Source: Colletotrichum lupini (lineage: Eukaryota > Ascomycota > Sordariomycetes > Glomerellales > Glomerellaceae). Taken from it: DNA of 64,000 nt. Under the pieces are notes generated by a model. That model ran no database searches and was not told where the DNA came from. It was given only the letters and a program-made list of their open reading frames with translations. Both the position numbers and the translations under genes were made by a program. This document shows positions 24,443 to 36,500 of the stretch, one piece after another (within the stretch, counting starts at the first letter, position 1; every line of letters begins with the position of its first letter). The DNA lies in contig NC_064681.1 in the NCBI RefSeq assembly GCF_023278565.1, forward strand, positions 1,426,001-1,490,000. The letters run 5' to 3'.

Positions 24443-25594
24443 AGTGGTTTTTTTCCGGCTTTATATATATAAAAGATCGACCTTAACGGGATTACGCTTT
24501 TGAAGGAAATTATATAATATAATATACTTTTTAACTATATACTATATATAATATATCCTAAATACGCGCTTAATATAATATAGTAATTTCGATACGAAAA
24601 CTATTATTTAATTTAGGATAGGTAAGCTACTTTTTACGTAGTAATACTAATTAAAAAGGTTAATAATAAAGGTTAACTATAATAATTAGCTATAATAATC
24701 GGCTATAATAATTAAAGGCGGCCCTTAATTATAGAGGTTCTAAACTTTAATAGTAACGTAGAGGTTTTTAGAAAGAGGGCTAAATAAGCTAATATTTACT
24801 ACTTAGAGCTCGTAAAGATTTTTTTTATCCTTATTATTTCTAATATTACCCAAAGCTACTCTCTATTTAAACTAAATAAATTTATTAAATAAATTTACTA
24901 AACAAATCTACTAAATAAATTTATTAAACAAATTTACTAAATAAATTTACTAAATAAACCTATTAACTTATAAACTACTACCTAGATAGTTTATTCTTAA
25001 TATATAGTTAATAAGTAATAAGCTTATTTAAAGATACCTGTTAATAAGTCTACCCCTCTCGGGCTAGGCGCCCTCTTTAACTAGCTCGACGCTATAGCTA
25101 TTATAATTAATATAAATATACCTAAGGATTAGTAAAGTACTTTTTAATAATACGGAATTTAGCTAAGTAATAGTACGAACGCTATAAATAGCCGGGCTAG
25201 TATAAATATTAAAATCCGGTATATTAACGTTAGCTTAGTTATAATAATTATAATAAATAGGCTAAAGGTATATAAAGTTAAGGTAATAAACTAGCGCCTT
25301 AAATAGCTCTTATAAGACCCCCTAAATAATAATAATACTTATATAAAAGAATAGATTATACTAAACTTAGCTATTTACGCGGGCTAGTATTAAGAGGTCC
25401 TATATATATTAAAATAAGTAAAGCTTATTTTATAAGTAGGTAGTAAAAAGTTAAGAGTTATTAATAAAAGGGAGATAATAGTCGAGTTAGTTAACTACTA
25501 TTTTAGTTAGTAGTTAGGTAAAGAGCGTATTATACTTAGTTTTCTTTAATACGTAATATATAGTACGGCCCCGGCGGATTGCTCTGTTAGGGGA
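24443..25594 (-). mobile_element. Family X element, copy A (1.15 kb, complete)
   Basis: Bounded by a perfect 16-bp direct repeat ATAATCTTTTTTATAT (24427..24442 and 25595..25610). One end is AGTGGTTTTTTTCCGGC, the other CGGCGGATTGCTCTGTTAGGGG. Inserted into W copy 2. No coding sequence is visible. Confidence 0.85.
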
Positions 25595-25706
25595 ATAATC
25601 TTTTTTATATAATTATATTTTAAGGGAGCTTTATTATAAAGTTATTATAAACTTAATACGTTTTATATCCTCTTTTCTTTAAAGTTATATTAGTTTATAT
25701 ATTATA

Positions 25707-26818
25707 TAGTGGTTTTTTTCTAGCTTTATAAGTATAAAAAATCGACCTCAACGGGATTACGCTTTTAAAAAAAATTATATAATACGCATAATATACCCTA
25801 AGTACGCGCTTAATATAATATAGTAATTTCGATACGAAAATTACTATATAATTCGGAATAGGTAAGTTACTTTTTACGTAGTAGCGCTAGTTAGAAAGGT
25901 TAATAATAAAAGTCGGCTATAATAATTAGTTATAATAATTAATTATAATAGTTAGAGGCGGCCCTTAACTATAGAGGTTCTAAACTTTAATAGTAACATA
26001 GAGGTTTTTAAAAAAAGGGCTAAATAAGCTAATATTTACTACTTAGAGCTTATAAAAATTCTTTTTATCTTTATCGCTTCTAATATTACCTAAAGCTACT
26101 CTCTATTTAAACTAAATAAATTTATTAAGTAAATTTACTAAATAAATTTATTAATATATAAACTACTACTTAGATAGCTAGTTAAATAACTAGTTAAGAG
26201 GTTAGCTAATTAAAATACTACCTCGATAAGAACTTCTTAATATATAGTTAGTAATTAGTAAGCTAAAGATACCCGTTAATAAGTCTACCCCTCTCGGGCT
26301 AAGCGCCCTTTTTAACTAGCTCGACGCTATAATTATCGTAATTAACGTAAGTACGCCCGAGAATTAGTAAAGTACTTTTTAATAATATAGAATTTAGCTA
26401 GGTAATAATACGAATATTATAAATAGCCGGGCTAATATAAATATTAAAATTTAGTATATTAACGCTAGCTTAGAAATTATATTTTATAAAATTAGAAATC
26501 TTTTTAATATGGGCTATATTATAAATATAAGGGAATATATAAGGGGCCCCCTAACTCTTAATAAAAAAGAGTATATAATGCGGGATTTAGCTACTTATAC
26601 GGGCTAGTATTAAGAAGTTTTATATACGTTAGAGTAAGTATAGCTTATTTTTTAAATAGTTACGCGGGGAAAGGTCGGGAGCTATTAATAAAAAGAAGAT
26701 AACGGTTAAGTTAGTTAATTACTATTTTAATTAGTAATTAAGTATAGAGCGTAATATACTTAGTTTTCCTTAATACGTAATATACGGTACGGCCCTAGTA
26801 GATTACTCCGTTAGGGGG
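25707..26818 (-). mobile_element. Family X element, copy B
   Basis: Same ends as copy A. Its 15-bp target duplication AGTTTATATATTATA lies at 25692..25706 and, after a nested Z insertion, at 27863..27877. Internally it has the sequence variant also found in copy E (a segment with GGGCCCCCTAACTCTT-type sequence) rather than the variant shared by A and F. Confidence 0.85.
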
Positions 26819-26825
26819 AGTTTAT

Positions 26826-27856
26826 TTTTTTTTATTCTACCTTTACTAGTTGCTCGGGCGGTTCTTAATATCGATTATATAGTATTAATATATAGTAGTA
26901 ATAAATACTCCTACTATCTTAATAGACTATTTTTTTAGATTTTTTAACTTTTTAACTTTCCCTTTTATAAAGTTTATAATTACGGATTATTAATAGTAAT
27001 ATTAAGTACTTAACGCTACTATTTTATAAGCCTACGCCCACTTAGCTAAGTTTATTACCCTCTAAATAATAATAGCTTATAATAATATAGTATCGGAAAT
27101 ACCCTCGTTACTATTATTAAAAATAATACTAACCTTCTTATTATTAATATACGCTTTTAACTTCGACTCGCATATATATATATATATTCGTTACCTCATT
27201 TCTTTTATTAAAATTAAAAAACGCTTCCCTCGCCGTCTATTATTATTACTTTATTACTATTACCCTATTACTATTGCCCTATTATCATTACTATTACTAT
27301 CGCTATTAAATTATTTACTTTAAATATATACTATCGAAATACTAAGACGTATAGTTATTATCGACCCCTAGGGCTTCTTTAATAACTAGAAGTTCGATTT
27401 TATAAATATTATATTAAAGGACCCCGAACTATAGTACGGCCGTCTTAAGGAATACGGATTAAATACTATTAATTTAAAAATTAAAAAGATATATATTAAT
27501 ATAGCTATTATTTTAATAAGTACCTAGCTTATATAATATAGTAGCCTCGAAATGCCTAACTAACTTTAGAGTATTATTAATACTTTAAAAACGTAGTATA
27601 GAAGTAAGTTAAGAAAGATTAAAAGGGATATTCTAGAGTTATTAAATAAAATAGAAAATAGGGGGTAGTTTTTAGCTATTCGGAGGGCGATTAATATATT
27701 ATAGCGGGATCGTTAGTATTTAGTAACGGCTACGGCCGGCTATTATTAGTTATAAAGTTTATTACGTAATAAAAATACTTAATATTAACCCTAATAAACT
27801 AGCTTACCCGTAAAGGCGAAGATAGCCCCTAATGAGGCGGACCGGACTTTAAAGGG
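26826..27856 (-). mobile_element. Family Z retroelement, copy 1 (1.03 kb, poly(A) tail)
   Basis: Inserted at the outer junction of X copy B. The 13-bp direct repeat AGGGGGAGTTTAT occurs at 26813..26825 and 27857..27869. The + strand starts with a T run (a poly(A) tail read on the - strand), then the Z 3' sequence TTGCTCGGGCGGTTCTTAAT. A variable-length 5' end, poly(A) tail and >10-bp duplication fit target-primed (LINE- or SINE-like) insertion. Heavily RIP-mutated; no domain recognised. Confidence 0.75.
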
Positions 27857-28041
27857 AGGGGGAGTTTATATATTATAAAATAGCTTTTTTAATAGCTTAT
27901 ATACCGAGCTTATATTACCGAGCTTAATTTAATAACTTAAATAATTAAAACTATTTTATAAAATACTAACGCTTTAATAATAATAATATACTATCGTTTT
28001 TTATTTTAAATAAAAGCTATTTTAATATTAGTTAGTTTTAT

Positions 28042-28366
28042 ATAGTAGTTTTTTTTTAGCTTTATAGGCGTAAAAGATCGACCTTAACAGAATTACGTTT
28101 TTAAAAGAAATTATATAATACGGTATACTTTTTAATTATATAATACATATAATATACCCTAAGTACGCGCTTAACGTAATATAGTAATTTTAATATAAAA
28201 ACCGCTATATAATTCGGAATAAGTAAGCTATTTTACGGTAACACTAATTAAAAAGGTTAACGGTAGAGGTCGGCCGTAAAAGTTAGAAGCGGCCCTTAAC
28301 TATAGAGGTTCTAAACTTTAATAGTAACGTAAAGGTTTTTAAAGAAAGGGCTAAAAGGGCTAATAT
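28042..28366 (-). mobile_element. Family X element, copy C (325 bp, one-end truncated)
   Basis: Keeps the AGT(A/G)GTTTTTTT end but stops early in the body. Flanked by 15-bp ATTAGTTAGTTTTAT (28027..28041) and the one-mismatch copy ATTAGTTAGGTTTAT (28367..28381). Truncation at only one end while a target duplication is present suggests retrotransposition with a fixed 3' end. Confidence 0.8.
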
Positions 28367-30667
28367 ATTAGTTAGGTTTATAAAATTAGCGATTTTTATA
28401 TATATAATAACTTAATAAACAATATTTTACTCGAGCTATTATAAAAAACGTAATTATTATTTTATTATTTATATTAATATATTAAAATAGAACTAACTCT
28501 TTGTTTTAATTAAAAATTCCTTAATAAAACTAATACTCTTTAGCTTTTTACTATTCTCTAATTCTTATTAATACGTAATCCTCTCCTTTTTAATAAAGAG
28601 TTTAGATAGCTTATATTTTATTTTATATATTATTTTTTGAGGGGGATATAAACTACTTAATATATTACTTTTTTTTAAATATTATTAAAGCCTAGTTCCT
28701 CTTTTTGTTTAATAAATTTTAATAACTTACTTAGCTTATTATAAAGGGAATTAATATACGGGTATTATAAATTAATATATAAGCGTCGCTCTTATATGAG
28801 CATTACTATTTTACTTTTTAATTAGTTTAAAAAAGAATTATTAATATAGTTAAATTTTACTAAATACTTATAAAGTATCCTAAGCCTTTATTCTTTTACT
28901 CTTTTTATATTTAAATTATATTATTAAGCCTCGAAATTTAACTTTTAATATTTACTTATAATAGCTTTTATAATTAGAATTAAAGACGTTCCCTAAGGCT
29001 AATTTTAAAATAATACTATTATTAAAAAACTTCTCTTTTTATAAGAGCGATTATTAATTAATTACGGCCTCTTATTATTATTTAGTTAATTACTATTATC
29101 TCCTTTTTTAAAAAGTAGCTGCCCTAATATTAACTAATTTTATAAAGTTAGTAATTTTAAAAAGTAGCGTAACTTTATTATTAAGCTCTTAATTAGTATA
29201 TTATAAAATATATAACTTTTTATAAACGATTATTTTAATATAAAGCTTATATTATATTTTACTTACTATTTTTTTAAACGAATAATAAAAACTTAGCGAA
29301 CTACCTTTTTACGACTTTTTTTAGAATATAACCCCTCTCTCCCTAACGAATAATCTTAGTAACTTTCTTATTTTATAATAAAGTAGTTTAATAATATTCT
29401 TTAGCTTATTATATAAGTTATTAAAATTAATAAAAAATTAATAAATAGCCTTATTTAATAATATAAATAAAGATATTTATAATAAGAAACGTAAGATTCT
29501 TAAATAAACTTACTACCCTATTTATTTTTATAATAAAACCCTTTTTTAAGTTTATTATTTTTTAAACCGTAGTTTTTTATTATATTTAAAATAATAAATC
29601 CTTTTCCCCTTTTTTAAATAAAACCTTAAACTTATTAATTCTTAGTAACTTAGAGTTAATAATAAATACTCTTTTTAATTAAGTTGATACTTTTATTAAG
29701 GTTAATAGCTTTAGTATTATAAAATGTTATAAAAATAAGTAAAATAAAAAGAATATTTAATATATATTTTAATATAATTAATATAAATATTCTAAGCCTA
29801 GTCATAATATAGGTCTAAAATAATAGAGATTTTAAAAATACAGTTATAAATAAAAGTTAATTATTAAGGCTAAGGTTAAGGGATACTAGTTATTATAATA
29901 ATATAAAGATCTTTAATATAGCTAATATAACTATAGGCCTAGCTTTAAAATATTTATATACCCTTTTTATTATAAACTTACTTAGCTAGTTAAGGATATT
30001 ATTAAGATTATAAGTTAATAAGTTAGGATTTAAGTACGTAATATACGTATTATTGTTTAAAAATAGTTCTTAAAGTCCTTATTTACTTAGTAAGATATTT
30101 ATAATACTAGGGCTTATATAAACTAAAAGAAATTAGTTAAATACTCGCTAACTATAGTATTAATTAAGCTATTTAATAAATAAAATATCCTATATGTAAT
30201 AAAATAAGTAAATAACGAGCTAAACCGCTTTATTAGCCTTATTTAGACCTTTTTTTATTATTTTTAAATATAAAAGCGATTCCTTAAGGTCATTAGCTTT
30301 AATAAATAGGTTTATTTAAAACCCCTACGTTTCTTATTATAAATAGCTTTACTTATATTATTAAATAAAGCTAGTTATTAACTTTTTATTAATTTTAATA
30401 ACTTATATAATAAGCTAAAGAATATTATTAAACTATTTTATAATAAGCTAGGTAGGTTATTAAGATTTATTAAAAAAAAAAAGAGGGACTAAGCTTTAGT
30501 AATATTTAAAACCAAAAGGTAGTATACTAAGTAATTTATATTCTTTTTAAAAAAATAATATATAAAATAGAATATAAACTATTTAAATCTTTTATTAAAA
30601 AAGGGAGGACTATATATTAATAAGAATTAAAAAATAATAAAAAGTTAGAAAATATTAGTTTTATTAA

Positions 30668-31813
30668 CCCCCCAACGGAGCAATCCGCCGGGGCCGTACT
30701 ATATATTACGTATTAAAAAAAACTAGGTATAATACGCTCTATACTTAATTATTAACTAAAATAGCTCCTAATTTTCTACTACTTATTTATAGGGCGAGCT
30801 TTATTTATTTTAATATATATAGGACCTCTTAGTACTAGCTTATATAAGTAACTAAGTTTAATATAATCTATTTTTTATATAAGTATTATTATTACTTAGG
30901 GGGTCTTATAAGAGCTATTTAAAGCGCCGGCTTATTATTTTAACCCTATATACCTCCGGCCCGTTTATTATAACTATTATAACTAAGTTAGTATTAATAT
31001 ACTAAATCTTAATATCTATACTAGCCCGGTTATTTATAATATTTATATTATTATTTAGCTAAATTCTATATTATTAAAAGGTACTTTATTAATCCTTAAG
31101 TATTTGTTTTTTCTTTATTCTGCCTTTGCTGGTTGCTCGGGCGGTTCTCAATATCGATTACATGGTATTAATACACAGTATCAATAGATACTCCCACTAT
31201 TTCGATAGACTTAATCCTTAAGTATATTTATATTAATTACGATAGTTATAGCGTCGAGCTAGCTAAAGAGAGCGCTTAGCCCGAGAGGGGTAAACTTATT
31301 AATAAGTATTTTTAGCTTACTAATTACTAACTATATACTAAAAATAAACTATTTAAGTAGTAGTTTATATATTAATAAGTTTATTTAGTAAATTTATTTA
31401 GTAAATTTGTTTAGTAAGTTTATTTAGTAAATTTATTTAGTAGATTTATTTAGTTTAAATAGAGAGTAGTTTTAGGCGATATTAGAAGCGATAAGGATAA
31501 AAAGAATCTTTACGAGCTCTAGTACGGTAAGTACGATACTGCCTCTAACTATTGCGGCCGACTATTATAGCTAACTATTACGGCCGACTTTTATTATTAA
31601 CCTTTCCGGCCGGTACCGCCACAAGGTAGCTTACTTATTCTAAATTAAATAACGGTTTTCGTATTAAAATTATTATATTACGTTAAGCGCGTACTTAGGA
31701 TATATTATATATATTATATAGTTAAAAAGTATATTATATTATATAATCTCCTTTAAAAGCGTAATCCCGTTAAAGTCGATCTTTTATACTTATAAAGCTA
31801 GAAAAAAACTACT
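30668..31813 (+). mobile_element. Family X element, copy D (opposite orientation)
   Basis: The only X copy in reverse orientation: begins CCCCCCAACGGAGCAATCCGCC and ends GCTAGAAAAAAACTACT. Perfect 16-bp direct repeat ATATTAGTTTTATTAA at 30652..30667 and 31814..31829. It carries a nested Z insertion. Confidence 0.87.
31104..31210 (-). mobile_element. Family Z retroelement, copy 2 (107 bp, truncated, hardly RIP-mutated)
   Basis: Inserted in X copy D with a perfect 15-bp direct repeat TTAATCCTTAAGTAT (31089..31103 and 31211..31225). The T-rich start (TTGTTTTTTCTTTATTC) is the tail; the rest matches the start of Z copy 1. Unlike its surroundings it keeps several CA and TG dinucleotides (for example ACACAGTATCAATAG), so it escaped RIP through its short length or recent insertion. 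Confidence 0.87.
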
Positions 31814-32494
31814 ATATTAGTTTTATTAAGGAATTTTTAATTAAAATAAAAAGTTAGTTTTATTTTGATATATTAATATAAATAGTAAAATAATAGTCAC
31901 GTTCTTTATAATAATTTTAATAAAATATTATTTATTAAGTTACTATATATATAGGGATTACTAATTTTATAAAACTAATTTATATTAATATAGTTTTTAT
32001 TTAAAATAAGAGACGATAGTATATTATTATTATTAGAGTGTTAATATTTTATAAAATAATTTTAATTATTTAAGCTATTAAATTAAGCTTAGTAATATAA
32101 ACTCGGTACGTAAGCTATTAAAAGAGCTATTATATAATATATAAACTAATATAGCTTTAAAAAAAAGAGGATATAAGACGTATTAAGTCGATAATAGCTT
32201 CGTAATAAAGCTTTTTTAAAATATAATTATATAAAAAAGATTATGAAAAGGGATAAGTACTTTAAAGAATAGTAGTAAAATCTAAGTATATTAATAATAA
32301 ATTTTTATACTAATTAAAAATAGAGAATATTATATATCCCTAAGAGCTATACGTCCGTATTATTTCGTTATATATCCCTATTAATTCTTATTAACAATAA
32401 ATTCTTAGACTTATTAAAAATAAAAAATACTATATATCCTTAAAAGCTATATATCCGTATTAATTCGTTATATGTCCTTATTAATTCTTATTAT

Positions 32495-32745
32495 AAATAT
32501 AAAAGAATATATAAAGGGTCCCCTAATTTTTAATAAAAAGAAATATATAATATAAAATTTAGCTACTTATATAAGTTAATATTAAAAGGTTTTATATATA
32601 TTAAAATAAATATAACTTACTTATTAAATAAGTAATAAAAAGTTAAGAATTATTTTAATTAGTAGTTAAGTATAAAACGTAATATATTTAGCTTTTTTAA
32701 TACGTAATATATAATACGGCCCTAACGGATTACTTTATTAAAATA
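32495..32745 (-). mobile_element. Family X fragment, copy G
   Basis: Matches only the GGGGC-end ~250 bp of the B/E variant of X (AGGGTCCCCTAATTTTTAAT through CGGCCCTAACGGATTACTTT). The opposite end is missing and no target duplication was found. More decayed than the other copies. Confidence 0.65.
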
Positions 32746-33360
32746 ATAATTTTTCTTATTATTAATATTTAATAAAACCTATAAAACATTCTTATTTATA
32801 ATTTAATAAAATATTATAAATATTAATTTATACTTTATATTAATATTATAAAAGAAATATTTTAAATTACTTAAATAAAAATAAAGTTAAAAAAGAAATA
32901 AATATAAAAATATTTTAAGAGCTTTTATTTTACTAGCTTATTTTTTACTTCTATTTTTATTAATTGAGTATTATTTTTATTTTTATTACCCTATTTAAGT
33001 AATCCTATTTTATAATAAACTTACGCTCTTTATAGGCCTAGTTTATTAAAAATTTATACTCTTTACGTTCTTATTTAAGCTTAAACTCCTATTCCTTTCG
33101 TTTTTTATTTTTTTAGATCTTATTAATCCTTAATTATTGTTTTTTAAATATAAAATAATTTATACTTATTTACATTTATAATTAAGTAGCTTATTTTTAT
33201 AAACTATTATAAAGTACTAAAGAACTCGGGGGGTTTCGACTTTTATTTAATAAAAAAAGTATTTTAAAAAATAAAATACTTACTCCGTATTAAAACTAAG
33301 TATTATTAAAATTATTATAATTATTAAAACTAAAGTTATTAAAGTTCTTATTTTAAGAAC
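32746..33360. other. A+T-rich segment between X fragment and gypsy element
   Basis: RIP-like sequence with no family assignment. It ends in AGAAC (33356..33360), the left target duplication of the gypsy element. Confidence 0.5.
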
Positions 33361-33550
33361 TTATAATAGATTTAGGATACGGTTAGTAATAAGACGCTAA
33401 TAACTTAGTAACCGGTATACGGATCGTATTATAAAAGAACTTTTTAAAAAGTAAAGCCCTTATAAAGGATTTTATAAGCTTTAGTCTTATAATATACTTA
33501 TACTTATATTATAACCTCGCTAGTTAAATACTTATAGCCTAATTATTTAT
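33361..33550 (+). repeat. 5' LTR of the gypsy element
   Basis: 190 bp, begins TTATAATAGATTTAGGATAC. The same length as the 3' LTR and differs from it mainly by C/T and G/A changes, as expected for two RIP-mutated copies. Confidence 0.88.
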
Positions 33551-36500
33551 AATTCTAAAGCTTTTACTTTTATAAAATAACTAATATAAATAATAATAAA
33601 TTATAAAAACGAACAGAACATTAATAAAATAATACTTAGCTATTAATAAAGAGCTATTAATACTAACGAGCTATAACTATTTAAAGTTAACTACTTAACC
33701 CTATTCTATTTAAGAAAACGAGCTTATTATAGAGTAAGTTTTATTTAAATACTAACGTTTATAAAAGAGCTAGATAAAAAAAATAATTAAAATAGATTAC
33801 CCTTACGGGCTAGTTACCCCGTTAATATTTTAAAGACCTTATTTATTATAAACGGGGCGTTTATTAATAACTAATTACTAAACGTACGAGGTTAAGGCGT
33901 ATATAAAAGCGCGGGTAATATTAAAATAACTAATTTAGTAAACCTTATAAGCTTAATAATAACTTATTTTTATAAAATAATAAAAATAATAATTAAAAAT
34001 CGAAACTAAAAACAGCGTTGATACGAAGAGCTCGTTTAATAGCTTACTAAGTAACTAGCGACGTATTTAAATTAATAAAAATATAAAAAACCTCTTTTTT
34101 ATAATTATAAACTGATTAAAAAAGAGTTTATAAGTACTTAGGTAGTAAATTAGATTATTATTATAGAGGTAAGTAATAAGCTTTGTATAAAAAGTATTAT
34201 AAAATAGTATATTAAATAGGCCCTATTTAAAATATCCTTATTATTATAAATATAATAATATAATTATAAAAAGAGCCTCTAAGATCCCCTTTTTTTAAAG
34301 TGATTTCTTAGCGTTTATTTATTAATAATATATAAACCCTAAGACTTAAGAATAAAAATATTATAAAAAGCTAAAGATAAAGAGACTAAAAAAGGGCTAG
34401 ACCCCTACTTAGTTCTTTACTAAGTAATTAGCAATTTATTATAACTTAAATATAAAAAATATAGAGAATTTAAAAATAAAGGTATATTAATTTTTTTTTA
34501 GATTACTATTTTAATTATAGGATAATTTAATTCGTTATAGGGTCTTAATTAAGAGAGTACGTAATATAGCTTATAAGGCTAATAAATTATAGTTATTAAA
34601 TTAATAAAAGAGTAGTAACTAGTTATAAAAAAATAGTAAAAAGAAGCTATATTTATTATTAAAATAACCGCGTTAAATATCTCCTTTTTATAAAAAAAAA
34701 AGTAGGGAGAGCTCTAAGGGGCTAAGCTCTAAAAACTTATTAAAAGTAATATTATAAAAATTATATAATAAGAATACTCGCGCCGAGCTATTATAAAAGC
34801 GTCGTAATAATAATATTAAGTATTTTATATATAATAAAATAGGTTATATATTTAATAAGTACTAAAAGAATAAGTTAAGAAATAGGGGCGACGATAAGCC
34901 GACGTACCCCTAATTAAAACTAACGTTAATAACTATTTAACGGGTTATTATTAAGCTAAGAGTTATAGAAGTTAACTCGTTAGAAAACGAGTAAGTATAG
35001 GTAATATACTTAATACGCTTACGCTAAGTATTAAGAGGGTATTAATAAAAATAACTATAAAAAGTAGGGTAATAGTTCTACGAAGTATTATTAAAAGGCT
35101 AGTAAAAGTTAATATAAATATATATTCTAAAATAAATATTATTAATACTAAGCTCGTAACTTACTTAGGGTTAACCCCGGCTACTACCATAGCTCCCTTA
35201 TTAAGGGACTTTTAGGGTAAAGCCGTAAGCTAAGGAAAAGCTTATTAATTAACGCTCTTTTTTATTAACTATTATAAGTAACTAAGGAAGATTTAATAAC
35301 TATTTATTATAATTAATAAGGATAAAAAAATAGTAAACTTTTTATTATCATAACTATTAATAAGCTAAGAGGGTATTTATATTAATATAATAATAAATAT
35401 ATAGTTATACGAGCCTATCTCGGTTACTAAACTAAAAGTAATAGCTTATAATATTATTAAAAATTACGAGAGGGCGTATATATTATATATTACTACTATA
35501 AGAAGTATTATAAGAGTAATAAAGACTAAACTACGAGGGGGTCTATTACTAAAACTTTAATTAAAAATAAAAACGTTTAATAAGTAATTATTAAAGGGAC
35601 CGTAATTATATAGCGAGGTAAAATACTTTATTAACCTAGTTCTAAGTACTAAACTACTATATAGTCCTATTTATCTATTAAATAAAAAATAACTTAATGA
35701 GCTTCGCGCGTATATTACTAAGAACTTAGTAAACGGTTATATTATACCTTTAGTTAGTAAGGCTAAAGTATTAATCTTTTTTATATTAAAAAAGGATAGT
35801 ACGCTACGCTTTTATATAAATTATTATAAGTTAAATAAAGTAACTATAAAAAATTAATACTTATTACCGCTTATTAACGAGCTCTTAAATAGGCTTCGCA
35901 AAGTAAAATAGATTTTAAAAATAGATATTAGGGATACTTATTACCGTATTTAAATTAAAAAGGAAGATTAATAAAAAATAGCGTTTTAGAGCTAATACGG
36001 TTACTTTAAATATATTATTATACTTTTTAGGCTAATAAACGTACTTACGACGTTCTAAATATATATTTACTAAGCGCTCGCTAATTTATTAAATACTTAT
36101 TATATAGTATATATAAACGATTTAATAATCTATTTAATAATAAAGGAGTAGTATATAGAGGATATTAAAAAAGTCCTCTAATATTTATATTTATATAGGC
36201 TTTTTACTAAACTATCGAAGTACTCGTTTTATTAAAAGAGGGTCGAGTTCTTAAGTTATATTATTATATTAAAAAGAATTAAAATTAACTTATTATAAGT
36301 ACGAACGATCGCTAACTAAAAGGCGCTAGAGTTTATTAGGGATATCTAAGTATTCTTAGGGTTTTATAACTGTTATTAAAAGTTTATTACTAAATACTTA
36401 GGTATTATTATACCGATAATAATATTATTAAAAATAAAAAAAGGGTAAATAAAGGACTTTTAATAAGTTAAAAAAGTAAACGAGACGTTTAATTAACTAA

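Larger units (their letters stand above)
24395..30230 (-). mobile_element. Family W relic, copy 2 (reverse), interrupted by X and Z insertions
   Basis: The most complete W copy once the inserted elements (24,443-25,594, 25,707-27,862, 28,042-28,366) and one copy of each target duplication are removed. Read on the - strand it is inverted relative to copies 1 and 3. With copy 1 it forms a palindrome centred on an ~105-bp spacer at 24,290-24,395. Read on the - strand near 28.5-29.7 kb, one frame has stops almost only as TAA/TAG, as expected of a RIP-mutated coding region, but I cannot name the protein. Confidence 0.55.
30240..32485 (+). mobile_element. Family W relic, copy 3 (forward), interrupted by X copy D
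   Basis: 30,300-30,660 and 31,830-32,480 match, in reverse, 29,490-29,350, 28,770-28,370 and further W copy 2 segments. Near its end a unit of about 95 bp containing AGCTATATATCCGTATTAAT is present twice (about 32,310-32,390 and 32,410-32,485), against once in the spacer of the copy 1/copy 2 palindrome. Confidence 0.6.

Noticed and set aside
24443..25594. X elements as solo LTRs of a gypsy or copia element
   Set aside because: Target duplications are 13-16 bp, one copy is truncated at one end only, and the gypsy element present has unrelated 190-bp LTRs.
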